64,000 bases of DNA, from NCBI RefSeq assembly GCF_011752565.1, contig NZ_VWXK01000025.1:26967-90966 (forward strand), in the 5' to 3' direction. The notes below the pieces were generated by a model that was given only the letters and a program-made list of their open reading frames with translations, was not told the origin of the DNA and made no database searches. This document shows positions 24,497 through 33,114 of the stretch, in pieces. Positions within the stretch are counted from its first letter, which is position 1, and every line of letters begins with the position of its first letter. The translations under genes and the position numbers were made by a program. Source of the DNA: Pantoea sp. Ap-967 (GTDB lineage: Bacteria > Pseudomonadota > Gammaproteobacteria > Pseudomonadales > Pseudomonadaceae).

Positions 24497-25426
24497 TTAC
24501 CGCATCGCCACCTGCGGCGTATCCGGGTCGCGCTGCTGGCGGCGGAACTGCCCCGGCGGCAGGCCATGGATCTGCCGGAAGCGCCGGGAGAAATAGGCTT
24601 CATCGGCAAAGCCGCAGAGCCGTGCCACCTCCCCTACCGGGCGGCTGCCATTGAGCAGGTAGTTGCGCGCGGCATGCATGCGCCGCTCCAGCACCAGCTC
24701 GCTGAAGGTCTTGCCGATTTCCTTGCGCAGCCAGTGGGTCAGGTAGGTGGGCGACAGGTAGGTGGCCGCGGCGACCTTGTGCAGGTTGAGGTCGGGGTCG
24801 TCGATGTGCCGGCGCAGGTACTCGCTCATGCGGTTCAACGCGGCGCGCCGGCTGAGCTGCGCGGCGTTGTTCTCGGCGAGCTCGCGCAGGGGCTCGGCGT
24901 AGAGGCCACAGACCTGGCCGATCAGTTGCAGCAACAGCCCCTTGAGCACCTCGCGGGTGCCGAAGCGGCGGTTGGCGTCGAGGGCGCGCATGCGATCGAG
25001 CAGTTGCTGCACGCCGGCGAACTCGGCGTCGTCGAGGCAGAAGTCCAGGTGTTCCTGAAAGCGAAACGGCGACAGTTCCGGCGCCTGCAGAATCGACACT
25101 TCCTCCAGGTCCATCGGGTCGCAGGCCAGGTGCGGCAGCAGGAAAGTCTGGGAGAAGTTGATCACCACGAAATCGCTGTCGGCCGGGTGCGGGATCACGT
25201 GCACCCGGTGCGGCAGGATGAAGGCCAGGGTGTTGCGCCGAAAGGGGCGCTGCACGTTGCCGATGTGCTGCACCGTGTCGCCACCGAGGTTGACCTGGAT
25301 CTGGAAGTATTCGTGACGGTGCGGCGCGGTCTCGGCCGGGCGGCCGCGCTGGTCGCGGATGTAGAAATCCATCAGCTCGCTGCGCTGCTGCATGACGTAG
25401 GTCGGGACCTCGCGCTTGGGGGGCAT
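24497..25426 (-). CDS. AraC-family transcriptional regulator
   Basis: 309 aa from ATG 25426, preceded by AGGAGCCACC; open frame upstream is only REP sequence. N-terminal cupin-like domain (PHRHEYFQIQVNLGG, residues about 35-50; VIPHPADSDFVVINFSQ) and C-terminal AraC double HTH (about 205-300: YLSPTYLTHWLRKEIGKTF, LCGFADEAYFSRRFRQIHG). It is divergent from the MFS/FAH/SDR/dehydrogenase genes and is the likely regulator of that pathway. Ligand unknown. Confidence 0.88.
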   Translation of the reverse strand: MPPKREVPTYVMQQRSELMDFYIRDQRGRPAETAPHRHEYFQIQVNLGGDTVQHIGNVQRPFRRNTLAFILPHRVHVIPHPADSDFVVINFSQTFLLPHLACDPMDLEEVSILQAPELSPFRFQEHLDFCLDDAEFAGVQQLLDRMRALDANRRFGTREVLKGLLLQLIGQVCGLYAEPLRELAENNAAQLSRRAALNRMSEYLRRHIDDPDLNLHKVAAATYLSPTYLTHWLRKEIGKTFSELVLERRMHAARNYLLNGSRPVGEVARLCGFADEAYFSRRFRQIHGLPPGQFRRQQRDPDTPQVAMR

Positions 25427-25832
25427 CAGGTGGCTCCTGTGAGAGGGGTGCTGGGTGTTCCGGCCCTTTCGCGGGGCAAGCCCGCTCCTACAGGGGCAGC
25501 GCATTGGCCGATTTTGTTGTGTAGGAGCGGGCTTGCCCCGCGAAAGGGCCGGCACAGGTAACACAAGTCATACGATGTCTAAACTCATCAAATTAAACCC
25601 CTCTGCAAAAAAACACGCAACCCCACCGCCCCGCAGCAGCCTTAAATCAAGACTTCCAGCAAAAAAACCGCGCAAAACCCCGCCCCCGAATTTTCTTGGA
25701 CAGCACAGCCCTCCCCCGCCCGTCGTGCAAAAAACGGTCTAAAACCCCCGTTGCGTTCACGCCGTTGTACGACCACCTTAGAAAAAGGCCTGCAGCCCAA
25801 CCTCTACCAACAACAACAAACGAGGTCGACTC
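25427..25832. other. divergent intergenic region, AraC gene to MFS gene
   Basis: Contains a REP pair (25460-25555), then about 270 bases with an unusual A/C-rich composition (runs such as CAAAAAAACACGCAACCCC) and no supported gene. Promoters of the catabolic cluster and AraC binding sites should lie here. Confidence 0.5.
25460..25555. repeat. REP pair, inverted
   Basis: Two first-class units, GCGGGGCAAGCCCGCTCC and the inverse, with 25-30 bases between them. Confidence 0.85.
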
Positions 25833-27173
25833 ATGTCGAGCACCCCTACCCCCCGCGCCGCGTCGTCGTACGCGCTGGACGCGGCCCCTGCCCAGCGCCT
25901 GCCCACCCGCCGCCGCTGGTTCATGCTGTCGCTGCTGCTGGTGGCGACCATCATCAACTACGTCGACCGGGTGAACATCTCCATCGCCGCGCCGTTCATG
26001 GCCAAGGACCTGGGCCTGGACAAGGTCGAGATGGGCTTGATCTTCTCTGCCTTCGCCTGGACCTACGCCCTGGCACTGGTGCCCGCCGGCTTCATTGCCG
26101 ACCGCTTCGGCTCGCGCCTGACCTATGGCGTGTCGCTGATCAGCTGGTCGGCGGTCACCGTCGCCCAGGGCCTGGCCAGCGGCTTCGCCTCGCTGTTCGG
26201 CCTGCGCCTGGCGGTGGGCGCCATGGAAGCCCCGGCGTTCCCGGCCAACAGCCGTGCAGTGACGGTGTGGTTCCCGGCCCGCGAGCGCGGCATGGCCAGC
26301 AGCATCTACGTGTGTGGCCAGTACCTGGGCACCGCCTTGTTCACCGGCGCGCTGCTGTGGCTGGCAACCACCTACGACTGGCGCCATGTGTTCTACAGCA
26401 CCGGCCTGGTCGGCATTCTGTTCGGCGTGGTGTGGCTGTTCCTGTACCGCGACCCGCTGAGCTGCAAGAAGGTCAGCAAGGAGGAACTGGCCTACATCGA
26501 AAACGGCGGCGGGCTGGTGAAAAGCAGCCAGGAACGTACCCGCTTCGACTGGCGCCAAGTCGCCGAGTTGTTCCGCTACCGCCAGGTCTGGGCCATCTGC
26601 CTGGGCAAGTTCGCCAGCACCTCGGCGCTGTATTTCTTCCTGACCTGGTTCCCCACCTACCTGATCGAAGAACGCCAGCTGACGCTGATCAAGGTCGGCA
26701 TCTTCGCGGTGATGCCGTTCATTGGCGCCACGGTGGGCATTCTGTTGGCCGGCATCGTTTCCGACCTGCTGATCCGCAAGGGCTACTCGCTGTCGTTCGC
26801 ACGCAAGCTGCCGCTGGTGGTGGGCTCGATGCTCGGCATGTCGATCGTGCTGGTGAACTTCACCGACTCCAATGTGCTGTGCATCGCCATCCTGACCCTG
26901 GCGTTCTTTGCCCAGGGCATTGCCTCGGCGTCGTGGGCAGCGGTGTCGGAAGTGGCGCCCAAGGAGCTGATCGGCCTCACCGGCGGCATCACCAGCCTGG
27001 CGGCCAACATTGGCGGCATCGTCACGCCGATCGTGATTGGCGCAATCGTGCATGCCAGCGGGTCGTTCGCGATGGCGTTCTGGTTTATCGGTGGGGTGGC
27101 GCTGATGGGCACCCTGTCGTACTCGCTGCTGCTTGGGAAGTTGTATCGCATCGAGTTGAAAGGTAGCGCCTGA
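25833..27173 (+). CDS. MFS transporter, anion:cation symporter (sugar-acid/organic-acid) type
   Basis: 446 aa, twelve expected membrane segments. The ACS-family signature is TIINYVDRVNISIAAPFM in helix 1, followed by GLIFSAFAWTYALALVPAGFIADRFGSR in helices 2-3 and ALYFFLTWFPTYLIEERQL in the second half. Such carriers import hexuronates, galactonate, glucarate, tartrate or phthalate-like acids with protons. It is the first gene of a cluster with FAH-family hydrolase, SDR and 2-hydroxyacid dehydrogenase genes, pointing to uptake of an acid that these enzymes convert. Confidence 0.9.
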   Translation: MSSTPTPRAASSYALDAAPAQRLPTRRRWFMLSLLLVATIINYVDRVNISIAAPFMAKDLGLDKVEMGLIFSAFAWTYALALVPAGFIADRFGSRLTYGVSLISWSAVTVAQGLASGFASLFGLRLAVGAMEAPAFPANSRAVTVWFPARERGMASSIYVCGQYLGTALFTGALLWLATTYDWRHVFYSTGLVGILFGVVWLFLYRDPLSCKKVSKEELAYIENGGGLVKSSQERTRFDWRQVAELFRYRQVWAICLGKFASTSALYFFLTWFPTYLIEERQLTLIKVGIFAVMPFIGATVGILLAGIVSDLLIRKGYSLSFARKLPLVVGSMLGMSIVLVNFTDSNVLCIAILTLAFFAQGIASASWAAVSEVAPKELIGLTGGITSLAANIGGIVTPIVIGAIVHASGSFAMAFWFIGGVALMGTLSYSLLLGKLYRIELKGSA

Positions 27174-27179
27174 TTTGAG

Positions 27180-27272
27180 GGCCTCTTCGCGGGGCAAGCC
27201 CGCTCCTACAAAGGTTTCGTGCGGTGCTGAAATCGGTGTAGGAGCGGGCTTGCCCCGCGAAGAGGCCGGCAC
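27180..27272. repeat. REP pair, inverted
   Basis: Two first-class units between the MFS and FAH-family genes, both bordered by CCTCTTCGC / GCGAAGAGG. Confidence 0.85.
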
Positions 27273-27368
27273 AGATTACCGGGATAGTCCAACCCAACCC
27301 CGCTTTCGTCCAACTTTCAACGCCAGCCGCTGGCTACGCTGGCCACTCCAGCACGGAGGATTCACCCC

Positions 27369-28079
27369 ATGACCTACCTGTTCAACCCACCGGCCATCGT
27401 CAGCCTGCCGATCCGCGGCAGCACGGCGCGCTTTCCGGTCGGCCGGGTGTTCTGCCTGGGCCGCAACTACCCCTGGCCGGCCACCTACGGCCCGGCGCCG
27501 CAGGAGCCGGTGTTCTTCATGAAACCGGCCAGCAACGTGGTCGAGGCGCACGGCGAGCTGCCGTTCCCGCCGCAAACCGATGAGTTCTGCCATGAGATCG
27601 AGCTGGTGGCGGCCATCGCCAAGGGCGGTGCCGACATTGCCCCGGAGCAGGCCCTGGCGCACGTGTTCGGCTTCGCCGCAGGCCTGGACATGACCCGCCG
27701 CGACCACCAGCGCAAGGCCAAGGCCGAAGGCCTGCCGTGGGAAACGGCCAAGGTGTTCGAAGCCTCGGCGCCGATGACCGCCATTGTTCCGGCCACTGAA
27801 TGCAGCTGGCCACTGGCAGGCGCACTGTGGCTGCAGGTCAATGGCCAGGAGCGCCAGCACGCCCACCTGAACCAGCAGACCTGGGCCCTGGCCGAGGTGA
27901 TCAGCCGCCTGTCCCGGCAACTGCCGCTGCGCCCCGGTGACCTCATCATGACCGGCAGCCCGCCCGGCGTTGCGCCCCTGCAACCGGGCGATGCGATTCA
28001 CGCCGGCATCGACGGCATCGGCGAACTGCACCTGCGCGTCGGCCCCCGCCCTGCCGGGCAAGCGGCCAACGCGGCCTGA
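27369..28079 (+). CDS. fumarylacetoacetate hydrolase family protein
   Basis: 236 aa, GGAGG 10 bases before ATG 27369. FAH-family features: GRVFCLGRNY, FFMKPASNVV, the metal ligands in CHEIELVAAI, the Asp in GLDMTRRDHQRKAKAEGLPW and the C-terminal LRPGDLIMTGSPPGVAPLQPGD. The RRDHQ...AK..GLPW block is most like fumarylpyruvate hydrolases and acylpyruvases, which cleave a C-C bond of a 2,4-diketo acid to give pyruvate. With the adjacent SDR it could form a dehydrogenase/hydrolase pair. Substrate unknown. Confidence 0.87.
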   Translation: MTYLFNPPAIVSLPIRGSTARFPVGRVFCLGRNYPWPATYGPAPQEPVFFMKPASNVVEAHGELPFPPQTDEFCHEIELVAAIAKGGADIAPEQALAHVFGFAAGLDMTRRDHQRKAKAEGLPWETAKVFEASAPMTAIVPATECSWPLAGALWLQVNGQERQHAHLNQQTWALAEVISRLSRQLPLRPGDLIMTGSPPGVAPLQPGDAIHAGIDGIGELHLRVGPRPAGQAANAA

Positions 28080-28097
28080 ACCTACTGGAGCTAACCC

Positions 28098-28856
28098 ATG
28101 ACCCAAACCAAGAAAATCGCCCTGGTCACCGGTGCTGGCAGCGGCATTGGCCGCGCCGTGGCCCTCGCCCTGCTGGAAGATGGTTTCAGCCTGGTGCTCG
28201 CCGGGCGCCGCCCCGAGCCCTTGCAGGCCCTGGCCGAACAGGCCCGCGCCGCAGGCGGCGAAGCCCTGGCCGTGCCTACCGATGTGCGCGACGAACACAG
28301 CGTGGCGCAGCTGTTCGCCACCATCGAGGAGGTGCACGGCCGCCTCGATGTGATCTTCAACAACGCCGGCATCAACGCCCCTGCCGTGCCCATCGACGAG
28401 CTGGCGCTTGAACACTGGCGCAACGTCATCGCCACCAATGTCGATGGCGTGTTCCTGTGTGCCCGCGCCGCGTTCGGCCTGATGCGCCGCCAGCAACCCC
28501 AAGGCGGGCGAATCATCAACAACGGCTCGATCTCGGCCCACACCCCGCGCCCGTTCACCGGCCCCTACACCGCCAGCAAACACGCGGTGCTGGGGCTGAC
28601 CAAGGCGCTGGCGCTCGATGGCCGCCCCTACGGCATCGTCTGCAGCCAGGTGGACATCGGCAATGCCCTGACCGAGTTGTCCGAACGCATGACCCGTGGC
28701 GTGCGCCAGGCCAATGGCGAAATCGCTGCCGAACCGATGCTCGACGTGCGCCACGTGGCCGATGCGGTGCGCTACATCGCCGCCCTGCCGCTGAGTGCCA
28801 ACGTGCTGAACATGACCGTGATGGCCAGCAACATGCCCTTCGTCGGCCGTGGCTAA
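28098..28856 (+). CDS. short-chain dehydrogenase/reductase
   Basis: 252 aa, TGGAG 9 bases before ATG 28098. Classical SDR: cofactor loop TGAGSGIGRAVAL (about 12-24), NNAG at about 89-92, catalytic Ser in NNGSISAHTPRP and YTASKHAVLG with the YxxxK dyad. An Arg after the second strand (LAGRRPE) favours NADP(H), tentatively. It may oxidise a hydroxy intermediate to the diketo acid hydrolysed by the FAH-family neighbour, by analogy with non-phosphorylative sugar-acid pathways. Confidence 0.9.
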   Translation: MTQTKKIALVTGAGSGIGRAVALALLEDGFSLVLAGRRPEPLQALAEQARAAGGEALAVPTDVRDEHSVAQLFATIEEVHGRLDVIFNNAGINAPAVPIDELALEHWRNVIATNVDGVFLCARAAFGLMRRQQPQGGRIINNGSISAHTPRPFTGPYTASKHAVLGLTKALALDGRPYGIVCSQVDIGNALTELSERMTRGVRQANGEIAAEPMLDVRHVADAVRYIAALPLSANVLNMTVMASNMPFVGRG

Positions 28857-28878
28857 CCGGTTTTTCAAGGAGTGAGTG

Positions 28879-29829
28879 ATGAAACCTGAAGTTCTGCAAC
28901 TGAGCCCGATCCTGATTCCGCAGATTCGCGAGCGCCTGGAGGCGCTGTTCACCGTACACCGCTATTACGAGCAGGCCGACAAGGACGCCTATGTCAGCCA
29001 GCATGGCGACAACATTCGTGGCGTGATCACCGGGGGCCATACGGGCATCAGCCAAGCGCTGATGGCGCGCTTGCCAAAGCTTGAAGTGGTGGCGGTCAAT
29101 GGCGTGGGCACCGATGCGGTGGACCTGGCCTATGCCCGTGACCGCGGCATCCAGGTCACTGCCACCCTCGGCGCGCTCACCGACGATGTGGCGGACCTGG
29201 CCATCGGCCTGTTGATCGGCCTGTGCCGTGGTATCTGCACCGGGGATCGCTTCGTGCGCGCCGGGCACTGGGCCACCAGCGCCACGCCCCTGGCGCCCCT
29301 GCCGCTGGCCCGGCAGGTGTCGGGCATGCGCGTGGGTATCGTTGGCATGGGCCGGGTTGGCCGCGCCGTGGCGCAGCGGGCGGCGGCGTTTGGCTGCCCG
29401 ATTCGCTATACCGACCTGCAGGCGCAGGAGGTGCCCTATGGGTTCGAGGCGAACTTGCTGCAGTTGGCCAGGGACAGTGATGCGCTGATCCTGGCGGCGG
29501 CCGCCGACAAGGGTGAGGCACTGGTGAACCGCGAGGTGCTGCAGGCGCTGGGGGCCGAGGGGTACCTGGTCAATATTGCCCGCGGCAAGCTGGTGGATGA
29601 GCCGGCGTTGATTGCAGCGCTGGAGGCTGGCGAAATCGCTGGGGCGGCGCTGGATGTGTTTGCCGATGAACCTCGTGCGCCTGAAGCGCTGTTCGGGCGT
29701 GAGGATGTGGTGCTGCAGCCGCACCGGGCCAGCGCCACGGTGCAAACCCGCACGCGCATGGGTGAGATGGTGGTGGCCAGCCTGGTGGACGTGTTTGCTG
29801 GGCGCAGGCCGCAGGGGTTGGTGATCTAG
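28879..29829 (+). CDS. D-isomer-specific 2-hydroxyacid dehydrogenase
   Basis: 316 aa from ATG 28879 with AAGGAGTG upstream. The NAD(P) fold shows VGIVGMGRVGRAV (about 153-165); catalytic Arg in NIARGKLVDE, Glu in FADEPRAPE and His in LQPHRASATVQ are present. The sequence resembles glyoxylate/hydroxypyruvate reductases of the GhrB/HPR group. It would reduce a 2-keto acid or oxidise a D-2-hydroxyacid as last enzyme of the cluster. Followed by a REP pair. Confidence 0.9.
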   Translation: MKPEVLQLSPILIPQIRERLEALFTVHRYYEQADKDAYVSQHGDNIRGVITGGHTGISQALMARLPKLEVVAVNGVGTDAVDLAYARDRGIQVTATLGALTDDVADLAIGLLIGLCRGICTGDRFVRAGHWATSATPLAPLPLARQVSGMRVGIVGMGRVGRAVAQRAAAFGCPIRYTDLQAQEVPYGFEANLLQLARDSDALILAAAADKGEALVNREVLQALGAEGYLVNIARGKLVDEPALIAALEAGEIAGAALDVFADEPRAPEALFGREDVVLQPHRASATVQTRTRMGEMVVASLVDVFAGRRPQGLVI

Positions 29830-29839
29830 GTAGCCTGTG

Positions 29840-29914
29840 CCGGCCTCTTCGCGGGGCAAGCCCGCTCCTACAAGGACCGCGTTGTGGGAGTGGGCGTGCC
29901 CGCGAAGGGGCAGG
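29840..29914. repeat. REP pair, one degenerate unit
   Basis: A good first-class unit is followed by a divergent inverted one (GTGGGAGTGGGCGTGCCCGCG) between convergent genes. Confidence 0.7.
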
Positions 29915-29924
29915 CATGGGAGGA

Positions 29925-30281
29925 TCAGGTTATTGCCAGTTCCACCGTTTCTCCGTTCAACCGCACCGGCCACACCCGCAACTGCTGCCCGGCGTCTTCA
30001 AGGCATTGGCCGCTGTGCAAACTGAAATGCTGTTTATACAACGGCGCCGCCACCACCAATTCGCCCTGCAGGCTGCCCAGCAACCCGCGCCCGATGATAT
30101 TGGCCCCCGAGCGCGGGTCGCGATTGTCCAGTGCATACACCCCCTGCCCCGGCAGGTAGAACAACGCCACCTGCACCCCGTCCAGCCACACCACCACACC
30201 GGAATCGGCCACCAGGTCATCGGTGCGGCACACCGCTTGCCAGATCGCCTGGGGGTTCACAACCGCATTGCTCAGGTTCAT
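29925..30281 (-). CDS. nirD: assimilatory nitrite reductase small subunit NirD
   Basis: 118 aa from ATG 30281, whose A is the last base of the nirB TGA; GAGGAGG lies seven bases upstream. The protein has the Rieske-like NirD fold (IWQAVCRTDDL, VALFYLPGQGVYALDNRDP, GSLQGELVVAAPLYKQHFSL) but lacks paired Cys-His cluster ligands, as is normal for NirD. It joins NirB in NADH-dependent reduction of nitrite to ammonium in the cytoplasm. Confidence 0.93.
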   Translation of the reverse strand: MNLSNAVVNPQAIWQAVCRTDDLVADSGVVVWLDGVQVALFYLPGQGVYALDNRDPRSGANIIGRGLLGSLQGELVVAAPLYKQHFSLHSGQCLEDAGQQLRVWPVRLNGETVELAIT

Positions 30282-32830
30282 CACACAGCCTCCTCGATGG
30301 CGGGAATCAGGTGCAGCGGCGCTGCTGGCCGGCGTTGTTCACGCTCGCGCACGAAGTGCACGTCTGGGTCGGCGCGGCGGTCGTTGACGAAGGTGCGGAA
30401 GCGCTTGAGCTTCTCGGGGTCCTTCAGGGCGTTGGCCCATTCGCATTCATACTGGTCGACCACATGCTGCATCTGCGCTTCGAGTTCGCTGGCCAGGCCC
30501 AGGCTGTCGTCGAGGATCACCTGCTTGAGGTAACCCAGGCCACCCTCAAGGCCCTCGCGCCACACCGAGGTGCGCTGCAGCTTGTCGGCGGTGCGGATGT
30601 AGAACATCAGCACGCGGTCGATCAGGCGCACCAGGGTTTCGTCGTCCAGGTCGGTGGCGAACAACTCGGCGTGGCGCGGGCGCATGCCGCCGTTGCCGCA
30701 GATGTACAGGTTCCAGCCTTTGTCGGTGGCGATCACGCCGATGTCCTTGCTCTGCGCCTCGGCGCACTCGCGGGTGCAGCCCGACACCGCGAACTTGAGC
30801 TTGTGCGGGCTGCGCAGGCCCTTGTAGCGGTCTTCCAGGCGCAGGGCCATGGCCACGCTGTCCTGCACCCCGTAACGGCACCAGGTGCTGCCCACGCACG
30901 ACTTCACCGTGCGCGTCGACTTGCCATAGGCATGCCCGGTTTCGAACCCGGCCTCGATCAGTTCCCCCCAGATCAGCGGCAACTCATGCAACTGGGCGCC
31001 GAACAGGTCGATGCGCTGGCCGCCGGTGATCTTGGTGTAGAGGTCGTATTTTTTCGCCACCTGGCCAATCACGATCAGCTTGTCGGGGGTGATCTCGCCA
31101 CCGGGAATGCGCGGCACCACCGAGTAGGTGCCGTTCTTCTGCATGTTGGCCATGAAGGTGTCGTTGGTGTCCTGCAGCGGCACCAGTGCGGGGTCCATGA
31201 TCGGCTGGTTCCAGCACGAGGCCAGGATGTTGCCCACCGCTGGCTTGCAGATGTCGCAGCCAACGTGGCCTGTGCCATGGCGGGCGAGCAGGTCGTGGAA
31301 GGTGCGGATGCCCTCGACGCGCACCAGGCCATAAAGCTCCTGGCGGGTGTAGGCGAAGTGTTCGCACAAGCGCTTGTCCACCGCCACCCCGCGGGCAGTG
31401 AGTTCGTGTTCGAACACCTGCTTGAGCAGCGCCGCGCAGCCGCCGCAACCGGTGGCGGCCTTGGTGCAGCTTTTCACGGCCGCGAGGTCGCCACAGCCGC
31501 TGTCGATGGCCGCACACACCGCCCCCTTGCTGACGTTGTGGCACGAGCACACGGTTGCGCTGTCGGGCAAGGCGTCGGCGCCCAGGGCCGGCGCGCCACC
31601 GCCTTGCGGCAGGATCAGCGACGCCGGGTCGGCCGGCAGGGCGATGCCGTTCTGGGCGTATTGCAGCAGGGTGTCGTAGTAGCTGTTGTCGCCAACCAGC
31701 ACGGCGCCGAGCACCTGCTTGCCGCTGGCATCCACCACCAGCCGGCGGTAGGCGTTGTTGGCCTCGTCGATGAAGCGGTAGCTGCGTGCTCCAGGGGTGG
31801 CGCCGTGGGCATCGCCGATGGAGCCCACGTCCACGCCCAGCAGCTTGAGCTTGGTCGACATGTCGGCACCGGTGAAGCTGCCGGCCGCCTCGCCCATCAG
31901 CAACGCCGCCAGGTTGCGCGCCATGCTGTAGCCCGGGGCCACCAGGCCGAACACGCTGCCATTCCAGGATGCGCACTCACCGATGGCGAACACGCGCGGG
32001 TCGCTGCTGCGGCAGTGGTTGTCGATCACCACGCCGCCGCGTGCGGCGATGGCAAGGCCGCAGGCGCGGCCCAGGGCGTCCTGGGGGCGGATGCCGGCGG
32101 AAAACACGATCAGGTCGGTTTCCAGGTGCTCGCCGCCGTCGAAGTTCATGCGGTAGCGGTACACCTCGCCGTCACTGATCGACTGGGTAGCCCGCGACAG
32201 GTGCACGCCCACGCCCAGGGCTTCGATCTGCGCCTTGAGCGCGGCGCCGCCCTCGCCGTCCAGTTGCACCGGCATCAGCCGTGGGGCGAACTCCACCACA
32301 TGCGCCTCAAGGCCCAGGGACTTGAGTGCATTGGCCGCCTCCAGGCCGAGCAGGCCACCCCCCACCACCACGCCACGCCGGGCGTTGGCTGCAGCGTCGC
32401 GGATGGCATCGAGGTCGTCGAGGGTGCGGTACACCAGGCGGGCGTTGCCGCTGGAGCCTTCGATCGGCGGCACGAAGGGGTAGGAACCGGTGGCGAGGAT
32501 CAACTGGTCATAGCCGTAGCGGCCCTTGGCAGTCACCACTTCGCGGCGCTCGCGGTCAATGTCCAGCACGGCCTCGCCCAGGTGCAGGTGCACGCCGCTG
32601 CCGGCGTAGAAACCTTGCTCGCAGAGGGCCAGGGTTTCGGCGCAACTGCCAGCGAAATACTCGGACAGGTGCACACGGTCGTAGGCGCGCTGGCGCTCCT
32701 CGCCGAACACGTGCAGCTCGAAACGCGCCAAAGCGCCGCGCTCGACCAGTTGCTCGACGCAGTGGTGGCCGACCATGCCGTTGCCGACGATGACCAGTCG
32801 CTCTCGTTGCCCGTTCGCTGTTGCCTTCAT
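30281..32830 (-). CDS. nirB: assimilatory nitrite reductase large subunit NirB
   Basis: 849 aa from ATG 32830 (GAGGA upstream). Domains in order: FAD/NADH oxidoreductase (LVIVGNGMVGHHCVEQL near 14; ATGSYPFVPPIEG), a BFD-type [2Fe-2S] region (VCSCHNVSKGAV and CGGCAALL, near 415-470), and the ferredoxin/siroheme-4Fe-4S half with CVGSTWCRYG and SGCTRECAEAQSKD. It catalyses six-electron reduction of nitrite to ammonium. Coupled to nirD. Expression appears controlled by a sigma-54 promoter and a terminator hairpin in the leader (see 32847 and 32958). Confidence 0.96.
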   Translation of the reverse strand: MKATANGQRERLVIVGNGMVGHHCVEQLVERGALARFELHVFGEERQRAYDRVHLSEYFAGSCAETLALCEQGFYAGSGVHLHLGEAVLDIDRERREVVTAKGRYGYDQLILATGSYPFVPPIEGSSGNARLVYRTLDDLDAIRDAAANARRGVVVGGGLLGLEAANALKSLGLEAHVVEFAPRLMPVQLDGEGGAALKAQIEALGVGVHLSRATQSISDGEVYRYRMNFDGGEHLETDLIVFSAGIRPQDALGRACGLAIAARGGVVIDNHCRSSDPRVFAIGECASWNGSVFGLVAPGYSMARNLAALLMGEAAGSFTGADMSTKLKLLGVDVGSIGDAHGATPGARSYRFIDEANNAYRRLVVDASGKQVLGAVLVGDNSYYDTLLQYAQNGIALPADPASLILPQGGGAPALGADALPDSATVCSCHNVSKGAVCAAIDSGCGDLAAVKSCTKAATGCGGCAALLKQVFEHELTARGVAVDKRLCEHFAYTRQELYGLVRVEGIRTFHDLLARHGTGHVGCDICKPAVGNILASCWNQPIMDPALVPLQDTNDTFMANMQKNGTYSVVPRIPGGEITPDKLIVIGQVAKKYDLYTKITGGQRIDLFGAQLHELPLIWGELIEAGFETGHAYGKSTRTVKSCVGSTWCRYGVQDSVAMALRLEDRYKGLRSPHKLKFAVSGCTRECAEAQSKDIGVIATDKGWNLYICGNGGMRPRHAELFATDLDDETLVRLIDRVLMFYIRTADKLQRTSVWREGLEGGLGYLKQVILDDSLGLASELEAQMQHVVDQYECEWANALKDPEKLKRFRTFVNDRRADPDVHFVREREQRRPAAPLHLIPAIEEAV

Positions 32831-32846
32831 AAGCCGATCCTCGATC

Positions 32847-32881
32847 AAAAAAAAAGCGCCTGGAGCCGAAGCTCCAGGCGC
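32847..32881 (-). promoter_or_regulatory. terminator-like attenuator in the nirB leader
   Basis: On the minus strand an 11-bp perfect stem (GCGCCTGGAGC / GCTCCAGGCGC) with a UUCG loop is followed at once by nine U residues, ending 17 bases before the nirB ATG. As the stem lies between promoter and coding region it should stop transcription unless an antiterminator acts, as NasT (ANTAR protein) does in nitrate-assimilation leaders of Azotobacter and Pseudomonas. Confidence 0.8.
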
Positions 32882-32957
32882 CTTTGCCTGTATTCATCAC
32901 GGTGGGGGGCCCGGGTTGATCGCCGTTGACCAGGGGGCTTTGTTGTAGAAGAGGTTA

Positions 32958-32973
32958 AGCAGGGAATGTGCCA
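32958..32973 (-). promoter_or_regulatory. sigma-54 promoter of nirBD
   Basis: TGGCACATTCCCTGCT on the minus strand fits the -24/-12 consensus with GG and GC spaced correctly. Transcription would start near 32946, giving a leader of about 116 bases that contains the attenuator. Activation by NtrC under nitrogen limitation is expected. Confidence 0.8.
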
Positions 32974-32990
32974 ACGGGTTTTCCTTTGCT

Positions 32991-33066
32991 GGCCCTATCG
33001 CAGGCAAGCCTGCTCCTACAGGCGCATGGGGCACGGTAGGAGCAGGCTTGCCTGCGATAGGGCCGG
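32991..33066. repeat. REP pair, GCAGGCAAGCCTGC type, inverted
   Basis: Variant REP class with cores GCAGGCAAGCCTGCTCC and GGAGCAGGCTTGCCTGC, separating the nitrate reductase gene from nirB. Confidence 0.8.
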
Positions 33067-33114
33067 CCCCGCCCACGCACACTCAAGGTGCAGGCCTCCC
33101 CATTCTGGCGCACA

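Noticed and set aside
25560..25830. Short proline-rich reading frame in the AraC-MFS gap
   Set aside because: No ribosome-binding site; unusual A/C-rich composition more like a regulatory region.
30131..32929. A 932-codon open frame opposite nirB
   Set aside because: Antisense to a clear nirB with all domains; composition (His, Ala, Gly-rich) is the usual shadow of a high-GC gene.
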